From NCBI RefSeq assembly GCF_037042905.1, contig NC_087249.1:39119901-39183900 (forward strand): DNA of 64,000 bases, read 5' to 3'. Positions 22,621 through 33,659 of the stretch are shown here, in pieces; the first letter of the stretch is position 1, and each line of letters begins with the position of its first letter. Position numbers and translations under genes: made by a program. Source of the stretch: Lytechinus pictus. Its lineage: Eukaryota > Echinodermata > Echinoidea > Temnopleuroida > Toxopneustidae. Under the pieces are notes generated by a model that did not search any database, had not been told where the DNA came from, and worked only from the letters and a program-made list of their open reading frames with translations.

Positions 22621-25600
22621 CTGAAAAGAGATAGAACAGGGCAGTGTCAAAATCAATGTCAATGTGGTGCATTCTTCATATTCACTATTATTATTGATTT
22701 TATTATAATCATTACTATCACCAAAATTATTTTCATTTTTATTATCATTATTGTTATTATAAATTATAATAATAACAATAGTGATAATAAAAATAAGAAT
22801 AATTTTGGTTACAGTAATGATGATAATTATGATAATACCAATAATAACAATGATTATAATTTATAATCATTATCATCGTTTACTTAGATAAAAGTAAACC
22901 CAAGAATATTAAGCTGATGTAAAAAAACACAAATACATCAATAAACAGAAAGCACCCCGCTTGAATTACTGGTCATACTGTATCTCAACTCGTCAAATAT
23001 TTAATCAAACTCGAAAGATTTTATTTTTACTAATAAATTTCTAATGTATATGTTGTTTTAGTGAAAGTGGAACAAATAAAATTAGAATGTGATTCCATAC
23101 CTTCCTGTGGAGTCTGGGAGGGAGTCTTTCCTCCTGTGTTCTCAAGCATGGTCCAGTCTGCATCATCACTCCCAGATGGTGAGGCGTTCGGACTTTTACC
23201 AGCTCTGTCTTTCACAGTAGTCTCCTTAAGAAGAAACAAAGATAAGATGCATTCACAATAAGTGCCTTGCATGATGATAATAATAACAATACATTTATAT
23301 GCTTTATAGCACCATTTTTCACTGTGGTAAAAAAGAATACTCAAGGAACTTTAAGAAGACAGAGAAAGAGAGAGAACCGTTATTCAAGTGCACATAAATA
23401 AAAAGGACTTCATGATGCTTTTAAAGGGAAATTGCTGAGATTGCCATTTTGAGCCCCTTTGAAAGTGAGTTCCACATGGTTGGTCAAGCAAGATCAAAAG
23501 CTGCATTGTGGCAACACCTATATCAGATTGGACTCAATCCAAATTTGAAATGGGTATTCATAAATTAACTTTAATGTCCCATTTTATTTTGAAATGAACT
23601 GCATAAAAGAACTTCTTTCATCCTGTATTTTCACATTACAAAAACGATAATTTCTAAAACTTTTTTGAGAAATGGTTTCATACATATTAATTTTAAATTT
23701 TTAAGCAAAGAAGCAAAATTCAAAAATTGCAAAATAAGATTTTATTTTCTATTCAGATCTCTTTAAATGCACAGATTTAGATAAATTACAATTTGAGATT
23801 GATTTGTATCTATCGCAACTCATTGTATTAAGGGGGAGGGTATTGGCTACAACTTGACAAAAAAGAAAAAGGACATACCATTGGTTCAGAAGGTTCTTGC
23901 GGTTGTTTCTGACTGGCTTCATTCTGTGTGCTAGCTCCCTTATCTTGGTTGTTTGAAGCTTCTTGACCCGGTTGTTCCACATCCTCCTGGCTCATATCCA
24001 TAGATGTCTGCTCGCCACCGTGCCATGTCTTTCGGCATCCACGTTGACCTTTGCCCCCATGACGACGCCCATGTCTCCCACGGCCACGTCCTCCACCGCA
24101 GGCGTTGGCTTCTCCAGCACAGTGTGTACGGTTACCCTGGTGGTCGATGTCGATATCAACATCAATTCCTACATGAAAAAATAATCATTTATATAAAGTC
24201 AAGTTTTATAGCAAACCTAGCTATGTTCTTAATGAATTCTGTGTGTAATAGCTTCAAAACAGGAGGCACCATAATCTGATGGAAACTTATGATTTAAATT
24301 GGTGGAAAAACAGTCAATCATTTATATGCAAGTTCAAGTCCTAGATATCCAAGGCTGACACAATTATAATGTTTAATTTTAAAAGTGTTTCGGAACACAT
24401 TTTGAATCAATTCAACACATCTTAAGAATGATCTAAAATGTTAAAGAATAGGGAAAAAATATTTACAAATAAAAAAGAGAAGAATTTGATATTTGTCGAT
24501 ATCTCATCTTACCTAGAGGGTCAAGCATCTGGGCAACAGTCTGTCCGATGTCCCTCAGGAAAGCATGGGGTGGAGGTGGGGGTGGGGGTGGCATGTGAAA
24601 CCCTGGGGGTGGGGGAGGAGGGGGGCAGAAGGGACCTGGGCCCATGGGACAGCCTCCATTATTTTGAGAGCCACCAGCCCCCTGGGTTTGCTCCTCTTGG
24701 GTAGCAGATTGGGTACCACCCTCCTGCTGCTGCTGCTGTTGCTGTTGTTGGTTCCACTGCCACCAATGACGCCAGCCAGGGTGGCCAAATTGGCGGAACA
24801 TCCCAGGTCTGTTGAAAAATCCCTGTGTTGCAAAAGAAAAAATAAATAAATTAACATTTTCTGAAAGGACTACTGCCTTATCCTAAAAGATATAAAAGTT
24901 TCTCTTGGGCTGATCAACATCATTTTTTTCTAAACTATATCCTTATCATTTACTGTCAACCATCATATACACAGACAACCCCCCTGATAAGAGAATTACA
25001 CTGGCTGAAAGTAAAAAATCGAATTGAGCATAAGTCTCTGACTATCACATTCAAATGTCTCAATGATCAAGCTCCACCATACCTGTCAGACCTCCTAACA
25101 GTTTGCCAATCAATGTACAACACTCGGTCATCATCACATATCCCTCTTCACATCCCCCGAACATTAAAATTAGTAGGTGATAGGTCATTTTCTGTGTTTG
25201 CCCCCAAATATTGGAATAGATTACCCCATAAACTTAGACAATGTTCTTCTATTGATGTGTTTAAGAAGATGCTTAAATCTCATTTGTTTCAACATGTTTA
25301 ATATATTGCAAGTAGTGTTTCATTTTGTGTAGTTTTGTTTTAAGTTTTCACCGATTGTATTTGTTTTGTCATTTGTACAGCGCTTTGTAACTTTTGAAAA
25401 AGCGCTTAATAAGAAGTAATTATTATTAATTATTATTATATCACTACAGAGGTACACAACTTCTATTGTCAACATTAATCTGCTTTGACAACTCAAATGA
25501 ACAACATCATTAATCATTTCTTTATACTTAGAGGACATAAAATGGATTATACACGAGAAAAAAACCAATTTAGAATGATTAATGATTAGCTTAAGTCAGT

Positions 25601-27891
25601 GAAATAGCTTATATCCAGGATTCCAGGAATGGCAACCCATCATAAACTGAAAATGGTATCAACATTTTGAGTATAGTAAAGACCTACATTTTGAAGCCAA
25701 CCCCTTTTATGTGCTTTTAAAATTTCTCGGTACCTGCTTTAGGTATTGAAACCCCCTTTTTTGGGGCTTGTCAATTTTCTTGTAAAACCCCCTGCTTGAA
25801 AAAAAGCTAGATCTGCGCCTGTACCTCTAAGGTGTGTGGCAAACCTGAAGATCAAGCGTTTTATGATAGGACTTGTCAGGTGTTTTATCCGACAAGGTCT
25901 GTATTATCAGACAGTTACCATAGCTATGTTTACCAACCAGTCAGAATCAAGGAAAATAGCCCAATCCGAGTTGTTTTGGACAAAAAATTGATGAAACACT
26001 CCCCTGGGGAGGTGTGAATAAGATATACATTCAGAAGAGCAAATTGGCACTTTGATACTTACACCGTGGTGACTGCGGCCGACTTGAGGCTTGCGGAACT
26101 TGACGAAACTGTGCTCCGGGTGGGTGCCTCTGGATTCGCACTGCTTACACAGGTCATAGTCAGGGCAAGTGATGCACTTGAATCGTGGACCGCGGATTCG
26201 ACTCTCGCACCCGTCGCAGATTACGCCTGGATGGTATACCTGCTCTTCCCGACCACCGTCATCAGAACTGGTAGACGCGGGGGCTTCACGGGAACACTTC
26301 TTCTTTCCTATTTCACCAAATAAAATATCAATGATATGATCATAGTAATAATTTAATGATATAATTATAATATCATTATAGTAATGTCATAACAATAATA
26401 TCATAGAAATAACGTAAGAACATAATGATATCAATATGACAGTGATAATTAATAATGTCATCAAAGTAACAATGTAATACTATGATGATAATATCATCAT
26501 AACATTTCCAGCTTAGATTTCCTTCACCTTTTCTTTTTTATTTTGACCTTTTTTAAAGGTATAATGCGCTACATAAAAAAGGATTTATCATTATTAAAGA
26601 TATGAAGTCAAATGAAATCATACAAATCCTACGAATAAAGATGAGAGACCGGGGGATATGAGAGAAAGAGTTGGATTCTGACATTCTCATACCCCCCATA
26701 GACATAACAGTATCAATTGGTAATCGAATCATGCAATAAACTATAATAATTCATTTCAAGGAAAATACTAGAATCATTTACTGAAAAATAATAAAGTTAA
26801 ATTCCATAAAGCCTAATATTATTATGGTAACTTTAATGAAAGTCTTGATTTTGACTTTCTGATGAGCAGTTCCCATGGTAATGAAAAATTTAATATGATG
26901 TTCTCCATACAATAATAATTCTTACAATAATTATAACCATAATGATAACAGTAATAGTAATGATAGTACTAAGTTACTAACAATAATCATGAAATATGAT
27001 GACAATAATAATGATAATAATAGTAATAATAATACTAGTAATGATAATAAAATAATAATAATGATAACATTAATAACAACAAAAATGAAAATAATTTGAT
27101 AATATAAATCATTTTCATATTATCAAATTATTTTCATTTTTCTAACAGAAATTATATTAATATTTATGATACGAAGAACGATGATGATAATATTAATCAT
27201 GTCATTACTGAAAATACTCATGATAACAGTCTACTGTTGATAACAAGGACAAACTGACCTTTGACATAGATCCGGAAGATGTCATCATTTATCTGACCCA
27301 AGGCTTCTACCAACTCATCATCGCTGGAGAAAGTGATGTTGTCTCCTTCAGAATCTATAATTATGGAGAAAAAAAAAACATAATCAAACAATTTTTGTCA
27401 AAATAAGAGAATGGGAATCACTGATGTAGTCCCCAACACATATACATTTATAGTGTTTGTAATGTCAAACTATCACATTATAACAAATTTAAGTAAAGTT
27501 AAAAAGCAAGAAAAAAAAATAGATGGGGGACCATGACCACCCATTTGTCTGATCATATAGTGTATTATAAAAATATTTATTTAATAGAACTTTATTATCA
27601 TTTATATTTAACTTCTTTATTTTCTGTATTATTTCTTTCAGTGAATTGGAAAAATGAATGGACCAGTGGAATTGATTTATAACTTCATAATGTTTATGAA
27701 TAAAAGAAAAAAAAATTACCTTTCCAGGAGAGAGTGAAATTGTCGGGTTCACCCAGAGACGGAAATACTTGAGCTACCTTCTTGGAAAGGTATTCATAGT
27801 TTGAACTCACAGCAACGTCAATCACAAAGCGACGGATCTCTGCATTTGCGTTCTCTCCCCGCTTCAGGTATGCTTTCACTGTCATAGACAT
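22454..27891 (-). CDS. SQSTM1: Sequestosome-1 (p62) autophagy receptor, complete coding region in seven exons
   Basis: Exons on the - strand: 27891-27720, 27354-27259, 26307-26063, 24822-24513, 24168-23879, 23224-23101 and 22620-22454 (1404 nt, 467 residues; human is 440). All junctions are GT-AG and keep frame. Order: PB1 domain (1 to about 90) with basic K6, R20, R21 and the acidic OPCA loop [15 protein letters not shown] (58-72); ZZ zinc finger (about 115-160) with C120, C123, C134, C137, C143, C146 and H152/H155; a polyglutamine run (196-204) and two polyproline runs; the conserved [10 protein letters not shown] and [12 protein letters not shown] segment (near 275); an RG-rich stretch (299-318); LC3-interacting motif DADWTML (W395, L398); UBA domain (about 417-457) with MGF and GGWLTSLL. 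p62 polymerises through PB1, binds ubiquitin through UBA and links cargo to Atg8-family proteins. A KEAP1-binding DPSTGE-like motif is not seen. Identity is very secure. Confidence 0.97.
22680..22885. repeat. AT-rich palindromic ATT/ATA repeat
   Basis: attattattgattttattat... is mirrored by ...aatgattataatttataatc around a centre near 22770. Degenerate ATT, ATC and ATG trinucleotides. It lies in the last SQSTM1 intron. Confidence 0.7.
23101..23224 (-). CDS. SQSTM1: SQSTM1 coding exon 6 (LIR)
   Basis: Acceptor cttaag|gagact, donor caggaag|GTATGG. Encodes [15 protein letters not shown]: an acidic-led W-x-x-L motif in the same position as the LC3-interacting region of vertebrate p62. Confidence 0.95.
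23879..24168 (-). CDS. SQSTM1: SQSTM1 coding exon 5 (RG-rich)
   Basis: Acceptor catgtag|gaattg, donor ccaatg|GTATGT. Encodes [13 protein letters not shown], then [20 protein letters not shown] and a polar E/Q-rich linker ending PQEPSEPM. The last part fits the TRAF6-binding pattern PxExx(acidic). Confidence 0.92.
24513..24822 (-). CDS. SQSTM1: SQSTM1 coding exon 4 (Q- and P-rich)
   Basis: Acceptor caacacag|ggattt, donor cctctag|GTAAGA. Encodes an aromatic [11 protein letters not shown] segment, nine glutamines, two proline runs and the conserved helix [16 protein letters not shown]. Confidence 0.94.
24965..25440 (+). mobile_element. 5'-truncated CR1/L2-type LINE, 3' end
   Basis: The + strand reads a continuous C-terminal reverse-transcriptase tail: [20 protein letters not shown], then [40 protein letters not shown] and [18 protein letters not shown] (25299-25301). 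A short 3' UTR with cagcgctttgtaac follows, ending in a TTATTA-type microsatellite. It lies antisense in SQSTM1 intron 3 and is heavily 5'-truncated. Confidence 0.85.
25850..26015. mobile_element. Small MITE fragment in SQSTM1 intron 3
   Basis: gacttgtcaggtgttttatc and the right end gatgaaacactcccctgggg resemble the sequence near 22185-22325 (caaggtgtcaggtccgacaa and catgaaactctcccctgat). Confidence 0.4.
26063..26307 (-). CDS. SQSTM1: SQSTM1 coding exon 3 (ZZ zinc finger)
   Basis: Acceptor gaaatag|gaaag, donor cacggt|GTAAGT. The alternative donor two bases earlier would break frame. Encodes [24 protein letters not shown] and [10 protein letters not shown], the zinc-binding pattern of a ZZ domain. 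Confidence 0.96.
26330..26480. repeat. (ATAATG)-like simple repeat
   Basis: Degenerate ATA/ATG/TCA trinucleotides, such as 'aatatcattatagtaatgtc', in SQSTM1 intron 2. Confidence 0.6.
26920..27140. repeat. (ATA/ATG)n simple repeat with dyad
   Basis: aataataatgataataatag-type repeats end in the dyad gaaaataatttgataatat / atattatcaaattattttc (about 27088-27138). Confidence 0.7.
27259..27354 (-). CDS. SQSTM1: SQSTM1 coding exon 2 (PB1 acidic loop)
   Basis: Acceptor ttatag|attctg, donor gtcaaag|GTCAGT. Encodes the OPCA motif and DDIFRIYVK, closely matching the PB1 end of vertebrate p62. Confidence 0.96.
27720..27891 (-). CDS. SQSTM1: SQSTM1 coding exon 1 (PB1, first part)
   Basis: Starts [13 protein letters not shown]; the acceptor ttttcag|attcaacgcaac lies just upstream (exon edge 27903), so a non-coding exon precedes it. 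Donor tggaaag|GTAATT. Carries the basic PB1 residues K6, R20 and R21. Confidence 0.96.
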
Positions 27892-28156
27892 GTTGCGTTG
27901 AATCTGAAAATGAGAACGGTTATTGTATAATAATTATCATCTGTTTCAGGACTCAAAATTAAGGCAAGGCCACTATACTTCGATCTACATGGCATATATT
28001 AATACCATATTAATCACAAATGGATTTTTTTAAGTCACAAAAAATATCTTAATCCAATGCTGGGGGGGGGTAGGGTAATTGAGGCCATGCAATCAATAAG
28101 GAATCCCAGGACATGGCTTTGGTGGCTTACTATATTTCACATTTTACCTATACCCC

Positions 28157-28440
28157 TCTGTTAACGGGTCGTGTGGTCCAGTGGTTAGAGCATTGGACTC
28201 ATAATCGCAAGGTTGTGAGTTCGAATCCCTATACTCTAGCTGCCATTGTCTCCCCTTTGAAATAAGGCCCGAGATTAATATCTGACGTCTATATAAAGTC
28301 CTAGCCACTATGACTGATTAACCTAGACGTAAAATGTTTCCTAGATAATTGGTTATATACCAGCTTGGCGTTTACCAGCAAAACGCTGTCCTGCCGAGTT
28401 CCTGCGGGAGTTACCATAAACAGAAACTCTGTTTATTGTA
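28157..28440 (+). mobile_element. tRNA-derived SINE in SQSTM1 5' intron
   Basis: The head resembles a tRNA gene: an A-box-like tggtccagtggttagagc and the B-box gagttcgaatccc (28218-28230). The anticodon-arm bases do not pair, so it is not a functional tRNA. The body (ggcccgagattaatatctga...) continues to about 28440. Confidence 0.75.
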
Positions 28441-28597
28441 CAATATATATATCCAGTTTCTTTTCAACCTTTTCTGCTTGCCATTTTTAATTCCTATGCC
28501 ACTGTTGAGCTCTCACACCTGTATCTCCATATATTTCAACAAACAAAGATTGTTCTTCCAGGCAATGTTATAACAATTAAAAACGAGAGAAAGGCAA

Positions 28598-29541
28598 TTA
28601 AGGACGTTCCACAGTTAAAGTGAAATCCATGTCATTTTCACCAAACTTTGCACATAGATACTTTAGAACCTTAATATTCGAAATATGCAAAAATTAACAT
28701 AGGTCCATGTGCTTGATTTTTTGCTATAGAACTTCAAAGTTCACCCAAATTGATGTTCTTAAGAATTGCGCATTCAAAAGAATTTGGCATTTTTAGACCG
28801 CCCAAGATTACTACAATGAGTTTAAACCTGTATACTCAGTCAAAATACATGAAAAAGTCATCAAATTTCGCAAGAGAGTTAATAATTGTATCGTTAGATA
28901 ATGGAGAATATATTTATAGTGCTATTTGTTTGCAATTTTATGTTTAACAGCACTGTCAGTTCTTAAAAATGGCGTAAAAGACAACAAAATCCCAATCTAA
29001 AAAATGTGAAATTTCAGTAACAAACTACAAAAGTACAATAAATGCTGCACTTTATTCAAAATCCATGTCATTTTCACCAAAATTTGTAGAGTTGTAGAGG
29101 AAGGTATACCTAAGAGGAACAAACATTCAAAAATAGGGGTCATGTGCTTGTTTTTAAACTATCAGTATTTTTATTAGAGCAAATGTGCTTTGTAAAACAC
29201 CAAAAATGCGCCGAATGCTTTGTATCTATGTGAAGAAAAAATCAAAACCACTCTACCATTTATTCAAACTCGGGGTAATATTTGTGATTCTTGGCAGCAT
29301 TGCAGAGTAAAGTATTTTGAAATTGTAGAGAATCTTTTTTTGAATGGTCCATGGAATAATTCCATTTTTTAGCTTCATGAAATAACGCATCGGATCTGCA
29401 GTTAAAGTGCAGAAGATGAGAAAAATCAGCACATACCCGCAGCTAATTAATCACCTGTTCATCCATTGTGACGTCAGCGCGCAGAGTGTAAACTATGCGC
29501 AAATCATAATGCGCACAAACATAACTGTGGAACGTCCTTAA
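28598..29541. mobile_element. TTAA-flanked MITE with 20-bp perfect inverted ends
   Basis: TTAAGGACGTTCCACAGTTA (28598-28617) is exactly inverted at 29522-29541. TTAA at both tips fits a piggyBac-type duplication. The interior repeats tccatgtcattttcaccaaa at two sites (28627 and 29063). No protein is encoded. It lies in the SQSTM1 5' intron. Confidence 0.8.
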
Positions 29542-29836
29542 AGAGCAGTGAATATCTACTAATTATTTCATGAGCAGGGCAATAGTAAATACTACATTCA
29601 TGCCTCATCGGGGGTATATTAACTGGGGTATAATTTCGATCTCGGCTCATGTCTATGTATAACATGGACCCTACACTACAGAGAGACTGTCCCGATCGAG
29701 TCTAATGAAATAGATCCTAAATAAAAGTAGAATTAGAAAGAGAATAACAATTTACCCTTTTGTATATGGCTGATCAAAAGTGAAATTAACAAGTGGTCTA
29801 ATATCTCTATCTACCGGGCCGGCGTAGAATTCTTAC

Positions 29837-29935
29837 TCTTAGTAGTTTCTGATTAACTATCGATGGTTTTGACGTCGGACGCAGACGTTGACACTCAGTT
29901 GCCTCTTGCGGAGATTCTACCGAATCGCAGTATGG
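29837..29935 (-). promoter_or_regulatory. SQSTM1: Inferred SQSTM1 non-coding first exon
   Basis: The - strand ends with a donor (actaaga|GTAAGA, donor at 29836). The start is placed about 25-30 bp downstream of the TATA box. Joining this exon to the acceptor at 27904 gives a 5' UTR before the ATG. The exact start site is inferred. Confidence 0.55.
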
Positions 29936-29957
29936 ATGTCGACTGGGAGTGGCTGCC

Positions 29958-29965
29958 TTTATATA
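29958..29965 (-). promoter_or_regulatory. TATA box of SQSTM1
   Basis: The - strand reads GGGTATATAAAGGC, a full TATA consensus upstream of the inferred exon. Confidence 0.65.
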
Positions 29966-29981
29966 CCCGAATGCAAGACGT

Positions 29982-29989
29982 TTCTGGAA
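29982..29989. promoter_or_regulatory. Heat-shock element core
   Basis: TTCTGGAA matches the inverted TTCnnGAA unit of HSF sites, within cgtttctggaacactcgaa. It sits about 17 bp upstream of the TATA box. A third perfect unit is missing. Confidence 0.4.
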
Positions 29990-30004
29990 CACTCGAATCC
30001 GGAC

Positions 30005-30013
30005 TTACTCAGC
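30005..30013 (+). promoter_or_regulatory. Antioxidant-response-like element
   Basis: TTACTCAGC differs by one base from the NRF2/Maf core TGACTCAGC. Confidence 0.35.
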
Positions 30014-30152
30014 GAAATTGAACGTAGACATTACGTTTCCAAAACGGAACGATCGATTTGTTCGTCCGAGCGAGCGAAAGACAGCTCAATGTTTGTTTAC
30101 ATCGTTTCTTAAAATAGAACATAACGTCATCGATACTTGTCTCGTCGAACGT

Positions 30153-30165
30153 TGCTTAGTCTGCA
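30153..30165 (+). promoter_or_regulatory. Maf-recognition-like element
   Basis: TGCTTAGTCTGCA matches 11 of 13 positions of TGCTGAGTCAGCA. A CRE half-site ACGTCA lies nearby at 30124-30129. Confidence 0.35.
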
Positions 30166-30189
30166 AACACAGACTATACTTTGACACTT

Positions 30190-32030
30190 AAACAAATTAA
30201 ACCAGGTCAAGACTACTAGAATAAACACTCTCTGTCTGTATCAATTAAAATAAAGTTTTAAAATCCGCCACAATATTTGAGTCAATCTAGACCCACTATT
30301 TCAGACCCTACAATGTGCACTACTGGGCAGTGTGCGAAAAGTCTAAAAGGAGATGTCTGTACTTGCAGACTATGTGCAGTGTTTTCTGTTATTCCCTTTT
30401 TCACACGACCCCAAAGATTCCGTTCTGGAACGTTTCATAATCTGCTTTCAATATCGCTGACTCACATATTATTCCTCCAGATTTATGCAACAGAGGCCAA
30501 GACTAAGCAAGACTATTAAGAGAATATTGCAAAGAAATAAGTTTCATTGCCTAAAACATTAAAATTAATGAAACAGACAACCTAACTCCTAAGCTTACTG
30601 ATGATCGAAACTACAGGCTAATTTGATTAAAAAATATAACTCATATTTCACTTGACTCTCTTATATCGATAGGTAGAATCGTTTTATGGGATGAATACAG
30701 GTTTCATGAAAATAACTGAACTTTATCTTTGCGGTAAATATATATTATTTTTTGTGATAAATTATAGGCCTATCAAAAAGGAGATGATTGTCGTGCTTGT
30801 TCATTAGGCCTATACTTTTCATGGTCGCGGGAAAGGCGCAATAATGACAACATTTTCTGTTTCTTAATTACCTTTTCTCACTCAAACCAGATTTTCAAAA
30901 CAAAGTAAAGCAAGATATTTTTTTTTAATGAATAGGTAAAAAAAACTGTTGGAATTTGAACGCAATCGATGTACAGAAATTGAATATAATTATCCTCTTA
31001 AAAGTATTTATAGTAATTTTAATCATGACTTGACATATATTTCGTCCTTTTTAGAAGTAAAACCCCCACAAAGAATGGGCATTAGTCAAGAAACAAACAT
31101 AACATGACATGCATGATGATGATTATGACAACACAATTCAAGGAAAATAAGTAGGCGTTGCCAGCATATTTGATAGGGGCCGGGATATAGCCGGGTAAGA
31201 TGACATAAGGGTTATAACATATTATGACGTCACCCTTAAACAATAATTGATACAGATAAATTAAAAAAACTTCTTAAGCAACCTCAATCTTTAAAATGTA
31301 CCTCAATTCAATTTCAACAAAATGAAGTCACGACAATTATATAACGTATATTTTCAGTAGGCTCATGCCCTGTTATTATTTTTCTTCTCAGTCCATACTC
31401 TTTTCCCTTTTTTTCTCCCCGCCCCTCTCTTTTCTAATGTTTATTCACCGGGACATATCCCGCCCTGCCCCGTAATATTGTGGCACCATGAACTCTGTTT
31501 TATCGAAAACGATACAAGAACATGTTTTAAAATGATAACAATAATTCTATTTTTATTTTCGTACTATCGAACCTTTGGAATAACAAACCCCTTTTCATTT
31601 GTGACATCGCTCTTTCAAAATAGTAACGAACTTTATCTTCAGTCAGACCGCAGGTCCCTATATGCTAATGAGCAAAAAGGCCAGATTCATCCAAATCATC
31701 TCGTGGCTGAATCCTCCTCCTTGCAAAATCTCGTGATTCGTGAGATTTTATTTCTCTAAGAATATACCTGTTTTAACCTCAAGTTAAATGAAATATTATT
31801 GCACCATCAGATAGAGTAAAAGTTACTCCTTCATATTGGTCATTTATTTTGTATACAATATTTTGTTAAATAAGTAAATTTCTGGCCTGAAAATGTGCCT
31901 CAAAACTGAATTTTCTTGCTCTGTTTTCTTTTGCAAATTGTGCAAAACTTTTTATTTTGAGCCTCAATGATATCTATATCACCATGAAGCTAAACTTCTG
32001 TACTTTCTCACAATGCCACTCTTGATATGC
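30190..32030. other. Intergenic spacer, no gene seen
   Basis: A/T-rich sequence between two divergent genes. Short open frames lack coding character. No repeat is recognised. Confidence 0.4.
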
Positions 32031-32035
32031 GGCAC

Positions 32036-32333
32036 CTTTTAATCGGGTCAAGATCACACTTTTCCCACCAAGGTACAAGACGAGATTTCTGAAATTTTGT
32101 ACTTGCATGAAATCCAGAGTTCTGATTGGCTGGATAAGGTTCACAGAACAACAGGCGCGGGGTATTTGAGGAGATTACCACATGGGAAGTGTGACCTTCC
32201 CACGAACCCAGGCACTGGAACCGTTGGAATTTGCCATTGTGTGGTCTTTTTGACCAATCAGAGTGCAGTATTCTTGTTTTCAAGCTGCTTTATGTACTTG
32301 GCAAATGAAAAGTGTGATCTTGACCCGATTAAA
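32036..32333. mobile_element. Palindromic MITE, about 300 bp
   Basis: ttttaatcgggtcaagatca (32037) is inverted as tgatcttgacccgattaaa (about 32315-32333), with cacacttttcccacc mirrored by degenerate sequence. The inner dyad gattggctgg / ttgaccaatcagag is also visible. Confidence 0.75.
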
Positions 32334-32824
32334 CCAATTCTTATTTTGAAACCTATATCATTTCAAAGCATACATATTCAGCTTTATCATGATATAAAAA
32401 TCATTTGGGCTCAAACAAAAATAAAGTGTGAAAATAGCAGCTTTTGTCAGGTGAAAATATTTATTTTGTAGCATATTTTAGATCAAAATTTTAACCTATA
32501 TTACAAAATCTTTGAATAAATCCAAACACATGACCTGAAAGAATGATTCTTTTTCTTTACAATGGTACCAAATTCATGAAATTCGATGCACAATTAGAGC
32601 AGCAATGACCGAATGAAAAGAGGTGTTTTGGTCCGCATCAAGCTCATTAAATATGCAAAACATCTCAAGTCATGAATATCACTTGGATGAAACAAGCCAC
32701 TTTCTTGGGACATGCAGTCTGACTGGTCAATACAGTATTCATAACGATATAGCAAACCTTAAGTTATCATTGAACATTCGTATAATAACCCCGATAATAA
32801 CAAACATGTCCGCCTCGCAATACC

Positions 32825-33122
32825 TGTCACATTTTATGGTTCAGTCAAGTTGGTCCTTCTTGTCAAATTTGAAAAAAAATGAAATATTGTATTATTCAAA
32901 CAATAAAAAACAAAAGAAATAGTGAATGAGGGACATCATCGATTCTCTCCTTTGCATGTAACTAAATTGTACATATAACTACTTTTTGAAAAATAAGCGA
33001 AACTTTAAAATGTCATAACTTTCTTATTTTACATCCGATTTTGATGAAATTTTCAGTGAATACTATTTTGATTTTTCTCTATTTATTCAAATCAAAATTT
33101 TTCTGGGGTGGACTTGGCCTTA
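32825..33122. mobile_element. Right half of a TTAA-type MITE
   Basis: Nearly identical to the right half of the 12655-13272 element: aaacaataaaaaacaaaaga, ataactttcttattttacat, and the end ctggggtggacttggcctta. The left half is missing. Confidence 0.7.
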
Positions 33123-33659
33123 ACCTTCGGAATAACAAATCCGATTTTTATTTTCTGTATAACGAAGCCTAATATAGGAAGAATCTTATATCTTATATTT
33201 TTTTTCATTATAAGAACCTTCGGAATCTCTGGCGTACAGCAAATATGGGGGGGGGGAGAGAAAAAAGAAAGCAAAGGAAAAGTAAGGAGGGGGAAACATG
33301 ACTTTTGTGTTATAAAATCTATCACAAAGTTAGATTTCCATATATTTTTAAAGGAAAAATGTCTCATACGGCATCGATTGCCCTCTCAAAATTTTCGGAT
33401 CATTGTGTTACTGATTGGAATAACAATTCCTCTGTTGTTTTGGCGGGGAGGGGAGGGGGCACGAAAAAAAAATCATTTGAGTCGCTCAGTCGAGCGCGCT
33501 CACTATAGCCATCATGCGCTGATTGACACTAACATGAAAGAAACATTGATTAAGGACATGTGTTCAGTGGGACTGACATTTTTATTGAATTTTCAGACCT
33601 AAAAATAGTAGGTCTACAAATTCTGAGTAGGTCTTTTGTAATCATGTCACTTATCTCAC

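Noticed and set aside
24463..24857. Open frames overlapping SQSTM1 exon 4 in other frames
   Set aside because: Shadows of the Q- and P-rich exon; only the frame consistent with splice phase gives conserved p62 sequence.
28165..28235. Possible tRNA gene (CAT anticodon-like loop)
   Set aside because: The anticodon arm does not pair, and a SINE body follows the B-box.
29807..29992. 61-codon minus-strand frame starting MFQKRLAFGY
   Set aside because: Its ATG lies upstream of the TATA box, so it would not be in the transcript; no conservation is recognised.
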